DNA from: Elymus sibiricus
Lineage: Eukaryota; Streptophyta; Magnoliopsida; Poales; Poaceae
NCBI GenBank assembly: GCA_039707655.1
Contig: CM077665.1
Coordinates: 139,377,148 to 139,441,147 of the forward strand
Direction: 5' to 3'
Length of the DNA stretch: 64,000 bases
Shown: positions 41,221 to 51,544 of the stretch, one piece after another
Position numbering within the stretch: the stretch's first letter is position 1
How the letters are laid out: every line of letters begins with the position of its first letter
Made by a program: the position numbers and the translations under genes
The notes under the pieces: generated by a model
Seen by the model: only the letters and a program-made list of their open reading frames with translations
What the model was told of the DNA's origin: nothing
The model's database searches: none

Positions 41221-42480
41221 TGATCTACAACATAAATTTTGCAAAAACAACTTAGACTATTGTTCAAGATAATGAGTTTAGTTAATCATATTACTTAAAA
41301 ACTCCCACTCAAATTGAGATCCCTCCGGTCATTCGAGTTTCACATGATCCAAATTCATCAACTCAAGTCCGATCATCACGTGAGATGAGATGGTTTCATT
41401 GGTGAACATCTTCATGTTGATCATATCTACTATATGACTCATGTTCGACCTTTCGGTCTCTTGTGTTCCGAGGCCATGTATGTACATGCTAGGCTCGTCA
41501 AGTTTAACTCGAGTGTTCCGCACGTGCAACACTGGCTTGCACCCGTTGTATGTGAACGTAGAGTCTATCACACCCGATCATCACGTGGTGTCTCGAAACG
41601 ACGAACTTTCGCAACGGTGCACACTCAGGGAGAACACAATTTTATCTTGAATTTTTAGTGAGGGATCACCTTATAATGCTACCGTCGTCCTAAGCAAAAT
41701 AAGATGCATAAAAAGATTAACATCACATGCAAATCATAAGTGACATGATATGGCCATGAACTTGTGCTTTTGATCTCCATCTCCAAAGCACCGGCATGAT
41801 CTCCATCGTCACCGGCACGACACCATGATCTTCATCATCTTGATCTCCATCAACGTGTCGCCATGAGGTTGTCGCGCCAACTGTTGCTTCCACAACTATT
41901 GCTAACTCATAGCGATAAAGTAAAGCAAAACGGCGAAAATAAATTAAAGACAACCCTATGGCTCCTGCCGGTTGCCGTACTCATCGACATGCAAGTCATG
42001 ATATTCTATACAAAACATGATCATCTCATACATCACATATATCTCATCATGTAATTGGCCATATCACATCACAACATACCCTGTAAAAACAAGTTAGACG
42101 TCCTTTAATTGTTGTTGCATTTTTTACGTGGCTGCTACGGGTATCTAGCAAGAACTATTCTTACCTACGCATAAACCACAACGGTGATACACAAATTGCT
42201 ATTCAACCTTCTCAAGGACCGCCTTTGTTGAATCCGATCCAACTAAAGTGGGAGAGACAGACACCCGCCAGCCATCTTTAAGCAACAAAGTTACATGTCA
42301 GTTGATGGAACCAGTCTCTCGTAAGCGTACGAGTAATGTTGGTCCGGGCCGCTTCATCCCACAATACCGCTGAATCAAGAAAAGACCAAGGGAGGAAGCA
42401 ATCTGAGCATCAACGCCCACAAACTCCTTTGTGTTCTACTCGTGATCTCATCTACACATAGACCTAGCTCATGATGCCAC
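41221..42480 (-). other. Angela-2 leader and primer-binding site
   Basis: The 1.26-kb leader parallels 8357-9607 of Angela-1 and has no gene. Next to the 5' LTR the minus strand reads TGGCATCATGAGC (42479-42467), a variant of the Copia initiator-Met tRNA site TGGTATCAGAGC. Unlike Angela-1, this region is undamaged. Confidence 0.85.
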
Positions 42481-44262
42481 TGTTGGGGAACGTTGCATGG
42501 GAAACAAAAAATTTCCTACGCACACGCAAGATCTATCCATGGTGATGAGCATCTAGGAGAGGGAGAGTGGATCTACATACCCTTGTAGATCGCTAAGCGG
42601 GAAGCGTTAAGAAACGCGGTTGATGTAGTCGAACATCTTCGCGATCCAAATCGCTAGCCGTCCCGCGATCCAATCATGATCTAGCACCGAACGGACGGGA
42701 CCTCCGCGTTCAGCACACGTACAGCTCGATGACGATCTCCGCCTTCTTGATCCAGCAAGAGGGGGCGGAGAGGTAGATGAGTTCTCCGGCAGCGCGACGG
42801 CGCGGCGGCGGTGGTGGTGGAACTGTTCCGGCAGGGCTTCGCATAAGCACCGTCGGAATCTATTTGGTGGAGAAACTAGGGAATAGAGAACTATCACGTG
42901 GACTTGTGTCTTTGGGGCCTCTATTCCTCTAGTATATATAGGAGGGAGGGGATTAGGCAGCCTCCCTAGGGTTCCCCCTAGGGGTTCGGCCGAACCAGGA
43001 GGAGGTGGAGGATTCCACCTCCAATCCTACTCCTAGTAGGATTCCTTTCCTACTTGGAGTTTACCTTCCCCACTTGGGGTTTTTTCCTTTCCCCACCTTC
43101 CTAGCTGCATGGGCCTTGCGGGGCTGGTTTGCCCAGCCCACTAAGGGCTGGTGCACCACCCCTCAGGCCCATGTGGCCTCCCGGCGTGGGTGGCCCCTCC
43201 CGATGGCCCTCCGGCACTCCCGGTACACTACCGGAAATACCCGAAACTTTTTCGGTGGCCAAAACGGGACTTCCTATATATCAATCTTTACCTTCGGACC
43301 ATTCCGGAGCTCCTCGTGACGTCCGGGATCTTATTCGAGACTCCGAACAACCTTTGGTCACCACCATACATAACTCAATAGTACCGAAACGTCAACGAAT
43401 GTTAAGTGTGCAGACCCTGCGGGTTCGAGAACTATGTAGACATGACCGAGACACCTCTACGGTCAATAACCAATAGCGGGACCTGGATGCCCATATTGGT
43501 TCCTACATATTCTACGAAGATCTTTATCGGTTGAACCTCTATGTCAAGGATTCAGTTAATCCCGTACGTTGTTCCCTTTGTTCTTCGGTATGTTACTAGC
43601 CCGAGATTCGATCGTCGGCATCTCTATACCTAGTTCAATCTCGTTACCGGCAAGTATCTTTACTCGTTCCATAATACAAGATCCCGTGGCTAACACTTTA
43701 GTCACATTGCTTGCAAGGCTTATTGTGTTCTTGTATTACTAAGTGGGCCCTGAGATACCTTTCCGTCACACGGAGTAACAAATCCCAGTCTCGATCCATG
43801 CCAGCTCAACAGACACCTTCGGAGATACTTGTAGAGCATCTTTATAGTCACCCAGTTACGTTGTGACGTTTGATACACACAAGGTATTCCTCCGGTGTCA
43901 GTGAGTTGCATGATCTCATGGTCTTAGGAACAGATACTTGACATGCAGAAAACAATAGCAATAAACTGACACGATCATATGCTACGTTCATAGTTTGGGT
44001 CTTGTCCATCACATCATTCTCCTAATGATTCGATCCCGTTATCAAATGACATTTCATGTCTATGGCTAGGAAACCTTGACCATCTTTGATCAACGAGCTA
44101 GTCTACTAGAGGCATACTAGGGACACAGTGTTGTCTATGTATCCACACATGCAATTGAGTTTCCAATCAATACAATTATAGCATGGATAATAAACGATTA
44201 TCATGAACAAGGAAATATAATAATAATCACTTTATTATTGCCTCTAGGGCATATTTCCAACA
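42481..44262 (-). repeat. Angela-2 5' LTR (element orientation)
   Basis: 1782 bp. A TATATATA box lies at 42933-42940. In place of the AGCGGTACTACCGCT array of Angela-1, the U3 part here carries CCTAGGGTTCCCCCTAGGGG and other GC-rich sequence around 42955-43240. Confidence 0.95.
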
Positions 44263-45570
44263 CGGCGAACTCCGCGTCCGCGCCCCGCAGCGCCCCCGTG
44301 CCAAACAGCCGACGAACTCTGTGTCCGCATCCGGCAGCGCTTCACGCGCAAGAGCCGGCGGACTCCGCGTCCGCGCTCGGCAGCGCCTCACGCCCAAGAG
44401 CCGGCGGACTCCACGTCCGCGTACGGTACCGCTTCGCGCACAAGAGCCGGCGGACTCGACATCCGCGTCCGGCAGCGCTTCGCGTGCAAGAGCCGGCAGA
44501 CTCGACATCCGCGTCCGGCAGCGCCGCGCGCAAGAGCCGGCGGACTCCGTGTCCGCGCCCGGCAGCGCCTCGCGCCCAAGAGCCGGTAGACTCCACATCC
44601 GCGCCTGGCAGTACCCCGCGCACAAGAGCTGGCGGAATCCACATCGGCGCCCGGCAGCACCCTCGCGCCAAACAGCTGGCGGTCTCCGTGTCCGCATCCG
44701 GTAGCCCTTTGCGCGCAAGAGCCGGCAGACTCCGTGTTCGCGCGCAAGAGCCGGCGGACTCCGCGTTCGCGCCCGCCAGTGCCCCGCGCACAAGAGCCGG
44801 CGGACTCCGCGTCCGCGCCCGGCAGCGCCCTCGTGCCAAATAGCCGGCGGACTCCACGTCCGTGCCCGGCAGCGCCCTCGTGCCAAACAGCCGGCGGACT
44901 CCATGTCCGCGCCTTGCAGCGCCCCGCGCCCAAGAGCCGGCGGACTCCGCGTCCGCTCCCGGCAATGCCCTCGCGCTAAACAGCCGGCGGTCTCCGCGTC
45001 CGCATCCGGCAGCACTTCGCGCGCAACAGCCATCGGACTCCACGTCCGCGCCTGGCAGCGCCTCGCGCCCAAGTGCCGGCGGACTCCGCGTCCGCTCTCG
45101 GCAGTGCCCTCACGCTAAACAGCCGGCGGACTCCCCATCCACATCCAGCAGCGCTTCGCACGCAACAGCCGGCGGACTCCGTGTCCGCATCCGGCAGCGC
45201 CCTCGTGCCAAACAGCTGACGGAGTCCACGTCCGTGCCTGGCAGCGCCCCACGCCCAAGAGCCGGCAGACTCCGTGCCCACTCCCGGCAGTGCCCTCACG
45301 CTAAACAGCCGGCGGACTCCGCGTCCGCATTCGGCAACGCTTCACGGGCAACAGCCGGCAGACTTCGCGTCCGCGCCTGACAGTGCCCTCGCGCTAAACC
45401 GCCGGCGGACTCCGCGTCCACGCCCGGCAGCGCCCCGCGCACAAGAGCCGATGGACTTCGCGTCCACGCCCGGCAGCACCCTGCGCACAAGAGCCTGCGG
45501 ACTCCACGTCCGCGCCCTGCAGCGTCCTGCGCACAAGAGCTGACGGACTCCGCGTCCTCGCCCGACAGGC
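44263..45570 (+). repeat. GC-rich tandem array, about 46-49 bp unit, Y interior
   Basis: About 28 units, each containing forms of AGCCGGCGGACTCCGCGTCC followed by GCGCCCGGCAGCGCC and a variable CACAAG or CAAACAG end. Units differ at many CpG positions and in length. Long open frames on both strands (up to 281 codons) are produced by the repeat and are not genes. Angela-2 is inserted in the first unit, the remainder of which is at about 35390-35413. Confidence 0.9.
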
Positions 45571-45650
45571 CCTCGACACCACCATTTGCTACGACAGCGA
45601 CGAAAACCCTCCGCCCGACTCTTCGAGTCCCCTGGAGGCTCGAAGGCTAC

Positions 45651-46580
45651 TGTCGGGGGGATGACCCCCGGGTAGGCTTAAGGAGACGAGACAACATTTC
45701 AAAACATCGGGGGAGTCACCCTCGGTACACCAAACCCCAGGAATCAACAAGACAATCGAAGAAGTAAAAATAGAAGGTCAGCTGCGACCCGGCCGGCTGA
45801 GGCCTTGTCGGCTGCTGGCTGCTCCTGGCCAGCTGGCGCCTTGCCGGCTGCTGGCTACTCCTGGCCGGCTGCGGGCTGCCGGCTACCCTCGGCCGGCTGG
45901 AGCCCGGCCGGCTGCTGGCTAGTCCTAGCCGGTTGCGAGCTGCTGGCTACCCTCGGCCGGCTGGAGCCTTGCCGGCTGCTATCTACTCCTGGCCAGCTGT
46001 GGGCTGCCGGCTACACCCGGCCGGCTGGAGCCTGGCCGGCTAGGGCCTTACCGGATGGAGCCTTGCCAGCTACAGCCAGGTGAGGTCAACCGTGTGTCCC
46101 GTCAGACATGACGTGAAGACACTATAGCCTGCGTCATGCGTCACATCACTGCGCCCCAACATGCCAACACTATTGGCAAATCGTGCCCCACTATGCACAT
46201 GTCATACGTCCCCTGAGCCATCATGTCCAATAGTGAAGTTAGGCCATGTGGGCCACCCCTTTATAAGGTGACCAAGGGAGCCAGCCCAAGGGAATTGTCG
46301 GAGGAGCCCTCTCACTCTCTCGTTCACACACTCTCCAAGAGAAGAGGAGAGCTCACAACCTCCTTCCTCCTCCAGACAGCTCAAGGAGCAACCATGTACA
46401 ACCAGATACTCTTCATATACATCAGACATGCTGGAGTAGGGGTGTTACCTCCACGCGAGGGCCCCGAACCTGGGTATACCACCGCGTGCTGTTGCCCAAT
46501 CCCGTCCCGAATCTCCTCGGCGGCCTTGCTCTCACCTCTTTTAGCCATCCCATGGTATCCGCCGTGAGAAAACCACGACA
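45651..46580 (+). repeat. Element Y 3' LTR
   Basis: 930 bp, TGTCGGGGGGATGACC to AAAACCACGACA, aligned with 32552-33498 with indels in the GC-rich block. TATA-like TTTATAA is at 46260-46266. Confidence 0.9.
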
Positions 46581-46585
46581 GGGAT
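46581..46585. repeat. Target-site duplication GGGAT, right copy (Y)
   Basis: Matches 32547-32551. Confidence 0.9.
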
Positions 46586-46596
46586 ATACCCCACGG

Positions 46597-46601
46597 GTAT
46601 A
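46597..46601. repeat. Target-site duplication GTATA, left copy (solo LTR)
   Basis: GTATA here and at 48180-48184 bracket the solo LTR. Confidence 0.9.
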
Positions 46602-48179
46602 TGATGTGGCTTGAGACTGCGTCGGTATTTCCCCAAAGAGGAAGGGATGATGCAGCACAACTACAGTAAGTATTTCCCTCAGTTATGAAACCAAGGTTAT
46701 CGAACCAGTAGGAGAACCACGCAACACTATGTATACGGTACCTGCACACAAGAACAAATACTTGCAACCCGACGCGTAAGAGAGGTTGTCAATCCCTCCA
46801 CGGTAAAAAGATAGATTAGATTGTAATAGATTGGATAGATAGATCGCACAAGACCACAAAATAAAAGAGGCAAATAAAAAGTGCAGCAAAGTATTTTTAG
46901 GTTTTTGGAATAATAGATCTGAAAACAAAAGCGGCAAAAGACAGACCGGAAAGCAATATGTTGGAAAAGTAGACCCGGGGGCCGTAGGTTTCACTAGTGG
47001 CTTCTCTCATGAGTATAGCACACGGTGGGTGAACAAATTACTGTTGGGCAATTGATAGAAGATCAAATAATCATGACTATATCCAAGGCGATGATCATTA
47101 TATAGGCATCACGTCCAAGATTAGTAGACCGAAAAGATTCTGCATCTACTACTATTACTCCACACATCGACCGCTATCCAGCATGCATCTAGTGTATTAA
47201 GTTCATGGAAAAACGGAGTAATGCAATAAGAACAGTTACATGATGTAGACAAGATCTATTCATGTAGGAATAGACCCCATCTTGTTATCCTTAATAGCAA
47301 TGATACATGCGTGCCTCGCTGCCCCTTCTGTCACTGGGAGAGGACACCGCAAGATCAAACCCATCACAAGGCACCTCTTCCCATGGCAAGAAAAAACGAT
47401 CTAGTTGGCCTAACTAAACCAAAGATTCGAAGAAGAAATACGAGGCTATAAGTAATCATGCATATAAGAGACCAAAGAAGACTCAAATAATATTCATGGA
47501 TAGAAACTGATCATGAACTCAAAATTCATCGGTTCCCAACAAACACACCGCAAAAAGTCATTACATCAAATAGATATCCAAGAGACCATTGTATTGAGAA
47601 TCAAAAGAGAGAGAGAAAGCCATCTAGCTACTGCCTACGGACCCGTAGGTCTATGGTGGACTACTCACGCATCATCGTAAAGGCACCAATGAGGATGATG
47701 AACCCCTCCGTGATGGTGTTAGATTGGATCTCGCGGTTCTGGAACTTGCGGCGGCTGGAAGTATTTTTCCTGGACTCCTCTAGGGTTTTTGGAATATTTT
47801 GGTATTTATAGAGCTCAGAGGCGGTGGAGGGGGGTCCCGAGGCCACCACAACCCACCAGGGCGCGTCGGGGGCCTCTGGCGTGCCCTGGTGTCTTGTGGC
47901 CCCCCTGGGCCTCCTCCTGGGTACTTCTTTGGCCCACTGGCTTTCTTCTGGTCCAAAAAAAATTTCCAAAAAGTTTCATCGCGATTGGACTCCATTTGGT
48001 ACTGAGATTATGCGAAGTAAAAAACAAGCAAAAAAAAGCAACTGGCACTTCGCACCATGTCAATAGGTTAGTCCAAAAAAATGATATAAAGTTGCTATAA
48101 AATGATTGTAAAACATCCAAGAATGGTAATATAACAGCATGGAACAATCAAAAATTATAGATACGTTGGAGACGTATCA
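46602..48179 (-). repeat. Sabrina-like solo LTR
   Basis: 1578 bp, in minus orientation TGATACGTCTCCAACG to CAAGCCACATCA, bounded by perfect 5-bp duplications GTATA. There is no internal domain, so it is a solo LTR left by recombination between two LTRs. It resembles the LTRs at 18440-20001 and 23744-25320 (shared GACCCGGGGGCC, CCGCTATCCAGCATGC and other stretches) but is a distinct variant. Confidence 0.9.
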
Positions 48180-48184
48180 GTATA
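48180..48184. repeat. Target-site duplication GTATA, right copy (solo LTR)
   Basis: Matches 46597-46601. Confidence 0.9.
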
Positions 48185-48697
48185 ACCTGCCTAGGTTATA
48201 ATCCAGACTCTACTAAGACGACCCGTATGGAAGAAGCCCATGAGAAGTAGCAGGCCTAGGCAGGCGGCTCACTAGGTGGGCCGGCTCATCGACGGCGTCC
48301 AGAAGGCCGGCTTAGACGTGAAGACGTAGTAAATCCTTTTTCCCTTGAGGCACAAGGAAAGGAGGAGTTAGATTAGGCCACATGCTCTCTATGACCCGGA
48401 CTCTGTTGTAAGCTGAAGGCCTCCGCCTATATATAAAGGGGAGCCCTTGAGCTAGAGAGATCAAGTAAGAAAATACGCAAACCCTCGAGAGCTAGGCTAG
48501 CGATTCAGCATCCTTTTAATCGAGATCATCATAAATACACGCAAAGCAGGACGTAGGCGATTACCTCCATCGGAGGGGCCCAACCTGGGTAAACTCGTCT
48601 CTCGTTCCCGATCAACCCCTTTGAGTCGCCACCTAGCGGCGATGGCCTCACACTCAAGTTCTCCTAAGAGAACATCTGCCGTGACAAAACCACGACA
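48185..48697 (+). repeat. Element X 5' LTR, main part
   Basis: Continues the X LTR from 32542-32551 and 46586-46601. A TATA-like TATATATAAAG is at 48428-48438. The LTR ends CCGTGACAAAACCACGACA at 48697, directly before the primer-binding site. Confidence 0.8.
48428..48438 (+). promoter_or_regulatory. TATA-like box, X 5' LTR
   Basis: TATATATAAAG lies about 260 bp before the LTR end. Confidence 0.6.
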
Positions 48698-48717
48698 GTT
48701 GGCGCCGACTGTGGGGT
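48698..48717 (+). promoter_or_regulatory. Primer-binding site, element X
   Basis: GTTGGCGCCGACTGTGGGGT immediately follows the 5' LTR, closely matching the Y site. Confidence 0.85.
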
Positions 48718-48785
48718 CCTCGCCCGGTGGAGTTGAGTTCTCAAAGGGAGCCCTTCCAGGGTTCGGGAGATTCGTGGTTGGTCAG

Positions 48786-50063
48786 ATGACCAAGAGCCGT
48801 GGCGGCAAGCTCTACATCGACGATTCAGGTTGGGGCCCCGAGGCCGACTCAATCGAGTACGGGTATCGGGTCCCCTTCGGCAAGATCCACGTCTTCATCG
48901 GCAAAATCGGCGCATTGGTGCCCGAGTCGGACATCTGCACCAACATCGTCGAGACAGCTCGGCACGCCCAACCCGGCCGGCGTCACGTCTTTGTTGGCTT
49001 CACCCAGGGAGTTAGCCTCTCGGATGAGCCGACAGGCACCAGGGACACCCTCGTCAACTCTGATGGCGAATATTCCATGGGAGATACTGAATCGATCTGT
49101 CCCCTCTACCATGGTGGACTTGGGGGCTCTGCGGAAGCAGAAGCTCCTAGGGAGTCATATGAGCCGCCTCGTTAGGTTACTGTCTATATGGCAGGAACAA
49201 TAGCGGCTCAAGACCCGTCGTCAACAGGTGCAGCTGGCGGCTCTGGCGGATCAGGCAAGGCACCGGCTCAAGCCATGATAGATCTAATGGCCGAGATGGC
49301 GAAGCTGGTAGGAACGCCCGTCACTGCGGAAAACCAGGAGGAGCGCAACATGAAGTTAGTAAAACTCCGTGAGCTGGTGACTAAGGTGCAGGAGGAAATT
49401 GACGCTGAAAATGCCCGGATGGCGGAAATCCAAGCTCGTATCCATAAAGAGTCGGAGCGTCTGAAGGCCGAGGCTTGGCAGTTAGGGCTTCGTCGATACG
49501 CCTCTGAGGCGGTTTACCAGAGGAGACACCAAAGTCGGCTGCCATTGAATCTCAAACCGTCCCGTTTATTCCCCACTCCACAGCAGACGCCCGGGGCTGA
49601 ACGAGCGCGTGAGGATCTCCCTCGTCAAACGGCCCGACAAACGGATCCGACTCAACCATCACCGGCTTAGCCGTCACCACCACGATTCCAGACGCCGCAA
49701 GGGCACTTCCCCAACCCCATTGACAACATGTTAGCGGCGACTCGCAATCTAGAGGCGCTTCCCATCCACGAAAACACCCCCGTTGAGATTGAGGCCAGGA
49801 ACGCCATAGAGATATTGAAAACAGTGATGGTACAGCAAGCGCAGTATTCTTATAGCTGTGATCGGATGCACTCCACCCCGTATGCCAGCCGCAGTAAGAG
49901 TCGCCGTGTGGAATCTCTGATTGTTTCTAGTAGTGGGCGCAGGCAACAGCCTCAGGTCTCCCCGACCCGGCCTGTGTTGTCAAACGCCCAGGCAGTTGTC
50001 GATGCGGCCAGGGCGGCGCGACAGGCAGAGGCGGAAGCGGTGGCCGCACGGGCGGCTCAGCAG
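48786..50063 (+). pseudogene. Element X gag, 5' part
   Basis: A single reading frame broken by two TAG codons (49173-49175 and 49668-49670). The first segment (from about 48786, MTKSRGGKLYIDD) contains SIEYGYRVPFGKIHVFIGKI, a domain I do not recognise. The second (49188-49670) is a coiled-coil-like Glu/Lys/Ala-rich stretch. The third (49728-50063) continues to an Ala/Arg-rich end where Z is inserted. The frame is maintained across both stops and, ignoring one TSD copy, across Z into 59990. A longer frame opens further upstream (48621), but it would start inside the LTR and read through the primer-binding site. Confidence 0.75.
50059..50063. repeat. Target-site duplication AGCAG, left copy (Z)
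   Basis: AGCAG here and at 59985-59989. Confidence 0.95.
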
Positions 50064-50527
50064 TGTTGACACACGAACGCGTCATGCGTACCCTCGACGC
50101 CGGGGGTGATGCACCGCAGCTCACGTCGAGGGAGGCCTGCCGGAAGCGCGATACGCAAGACAATCCGGCCGGCGCTTTTGAGACCCGAAACCCCACACTC
50201 CCGGGAGGGACCCTGTCAGGGAGTACGGCGGCAATGGGCTGCCCTAGGTCGATTCGCTCGCCCCTAGGGCCTCGGGATTCATAGCTCTCCACACGAAGAA
50301 CGACGAAGAACGAGGAAGCAATAACGAGGGATAGACAAAACGTAGATGAAAACGTAGTATATTGATTTGTTCGATTGTGTGTTTTTTTCAATCGGCCATC
50401 ACCTCTTCTATTTAAGAGGGGGTTGGACTTCCCGTACAAGTCATGGATTCATCTTTCCTTACAAAGTATCAAAAACACTAGCCAAATTCGGACTCCTCAA
50501 AAACCTGCCCGAATCTGCGCGACGGTA

Positions 50528-50881
50528 AGCGGTAGTACCGCTCTGGTCAAGCGGTAGTACCGCTACAAGTGGTAGTACCGCTCTGAGTATAGCTGAGTAC
50601 CGCGCTACTACCGAGTAAGGGTCTCGGGATACCAGAAGAATTTTCGTAAGCGGTAGTAATCGCGGTAGTAAAATACGGTACTACCGCTTAGCGGTACTTC
50701 CGCTCTGGAGGGCGGCACTACCGCTCTGGCTGATACTACCGCTCCGAGTACCGCGCTACTACCGAGTAAGGGTCTCGGGATACCAGAAGAATTTTCGTAA
50801 GCGGTGGTAGGCGCGGTAGTAAAACACGGTAGTACCGCTCAAGCGGTAGTACCGCTCTGGAGGGCGGTAGTACCGCTCCAG
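50528..50881. repeat. AGCGGTAGTACCGCT palindrome array, Z LTR
   Basis: More than ten full or partial copies of AGCGGTAGTACCGCT. On the minus (coding) strand each reads AGCGGTACTACCGCT, exactly the Angela-1 motif. A 70-bp sub-block with GAGTAAGGGTCTCGGGATAC occurs twice. The same array is in the other LTR at 59104-59457. Confidence 0.9.
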
Positions 50882-50976
50882 AGGTTGTCTTGATGGGCTG
50901 GCTTACGTCTCCTCGCGTCCATCTTGATCTTCGGTCTTCGACGGGTCGTCGCCTTCCCGGGACTACCATCAGGATA

Positions 50977-51207
50977 TCTTGCCGGGTCGCCTTGCCGGGT
51001 TATCTTCTTGCCGGATCGCCTCCTTGCCGGGCTGCCTCCTTGCCGGATCACCTCCTTGCCGGGCTGTCTCCTTGCCGGGCCGTTTCCTTGCCGGATCTCC
51101 TGCTGGGTCATCCCCTTGCCGGATTGTCTCCTCGCCGGGTCGTCTCCTTGCCGGATCTTCTCCTCGCCGAGTCGTCTCCTTGCCGGATCGTCTCCTTGCC
51201 GGGTCAT
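50977..51207. repeat. 16-bp tandem array CCTTGCCGGATCGTCT, Z LTR
   Basis: About 14 units of CCTTGCCGG(A/G)TCGTCT with small variation. The second LTR has the same array at about 59553-59783. Frames of 100-140 codons on both strands here come from the repeat. Confidence 0.9.
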
Positions 51208-51408
51208 CTTCAACCCCTGTTTGGGCCTCCACTGAAATCGGCATGCACTCAAAATCGACAAGCCAAACCGGCAAGCCTTCAGCTCGAGCGGTAAGATTTC
51301 ACCGGCAAGCCTTTCATGCCGGTAATGTGAATTTTCTCGTATAGAAGACTTCTCCCCTTGAGTCCACCTTTACTGTATTTTGCACCGTGCCAAAATCGGG
51401 TGTCAACA

Positions 51409-51440
51409 CATGCCCCCCTGTTTTTCGGCAAAGCTTGCAT
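51409..51440 (-). promoter_or_regulatory. Polypurine tract, element Z
   Basis: The minus strand reads AAAAACAGGGGGGCATG immediately before the 3' LTR start TGTTGACAC, the expected position. Confidence 0.8.
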
Positions 51441-51544
51441 GCCGAAAAATAATTTGCATTAGGCTTGTTCTAAGGACGATGTCAACACTCCATCGGCCAT
51501 TAATATGTGCTTAGGGCGATAATCATATATCGGCCATCGCTTAT

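Larger units (their letters stand above)
35414..44262 (-). mobile_element. Angela-2: full-length Angela/WIS-type Copia element
   Basis: 8849 bp on the minus strand, inserted in the GC-rich tandem array of Y. LTRs are 35414-37195 and 42481-44262, both exactly 1782 bp and differing at roughly 60 positions by eye. The flanking duplication is TGGCG versus CGGCG (one mismatch). Primer-binding site and polypurine tract are present. The gag-pol frame (41220-37246) is broken by three stops and two deletions. Its LTR promoter part differs from that of Angela-1. Confidence 0.95.
32552..46580 (+). mobile_element. Element Y: GC-rich non-autonomous LTR retrotransposon
   Basis: LTRs at 32552-33498 and 45651-46580 (TGTCGGGGGGAT... 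to ...AAACCACRACA), TSD GGGAT at 32547-32551 and 46581-46585, and a primer-binding site at 33499-33518. Without Angela-2 the interior is about 3.3 kb and holds no gag, protease, RT or integrase, only GC-rich repeats and a possible captured gene fragment. LTR ends and primer-binding site closely resemble X, so an X-type element may have supplied its proteins. Confidence 0.85.
50064..51408 (-). repeat. Element Z 3' LTR (element orientation)
   Basis: Bounded by TGTTGACACACG on plus and GGGTGTCAACA at 51408. It contains the CGGTAGTACCG palindrome array (50528-50881) and a 16-bp tandem array (50977-51207). Confidence 0.95.

Noticed and set aside
44227..45585. Long open frames on both strands (up to 281 codons) across the GC-rich array
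   Set aside because: They are present in several frames at once, follow the 46-49 bp repeat and have no domain. They are artefacts of GC-rich tandem repeats lacking stop codons.
48621..48785. Gag start of X at 48621 or 48642
   Set aside because: These codons lie inside the 5' LTR and the frame would read through the primer-binding site. A start after 48717, such as 48786, is more plausible.
50839..51344. Open frames of 100-140 codons in the Z LTR (and the same at 59415-59920)
   Set aside because: They come from the 16-bp tandem array and occur in many frames. They are LTR sequence, not genes.
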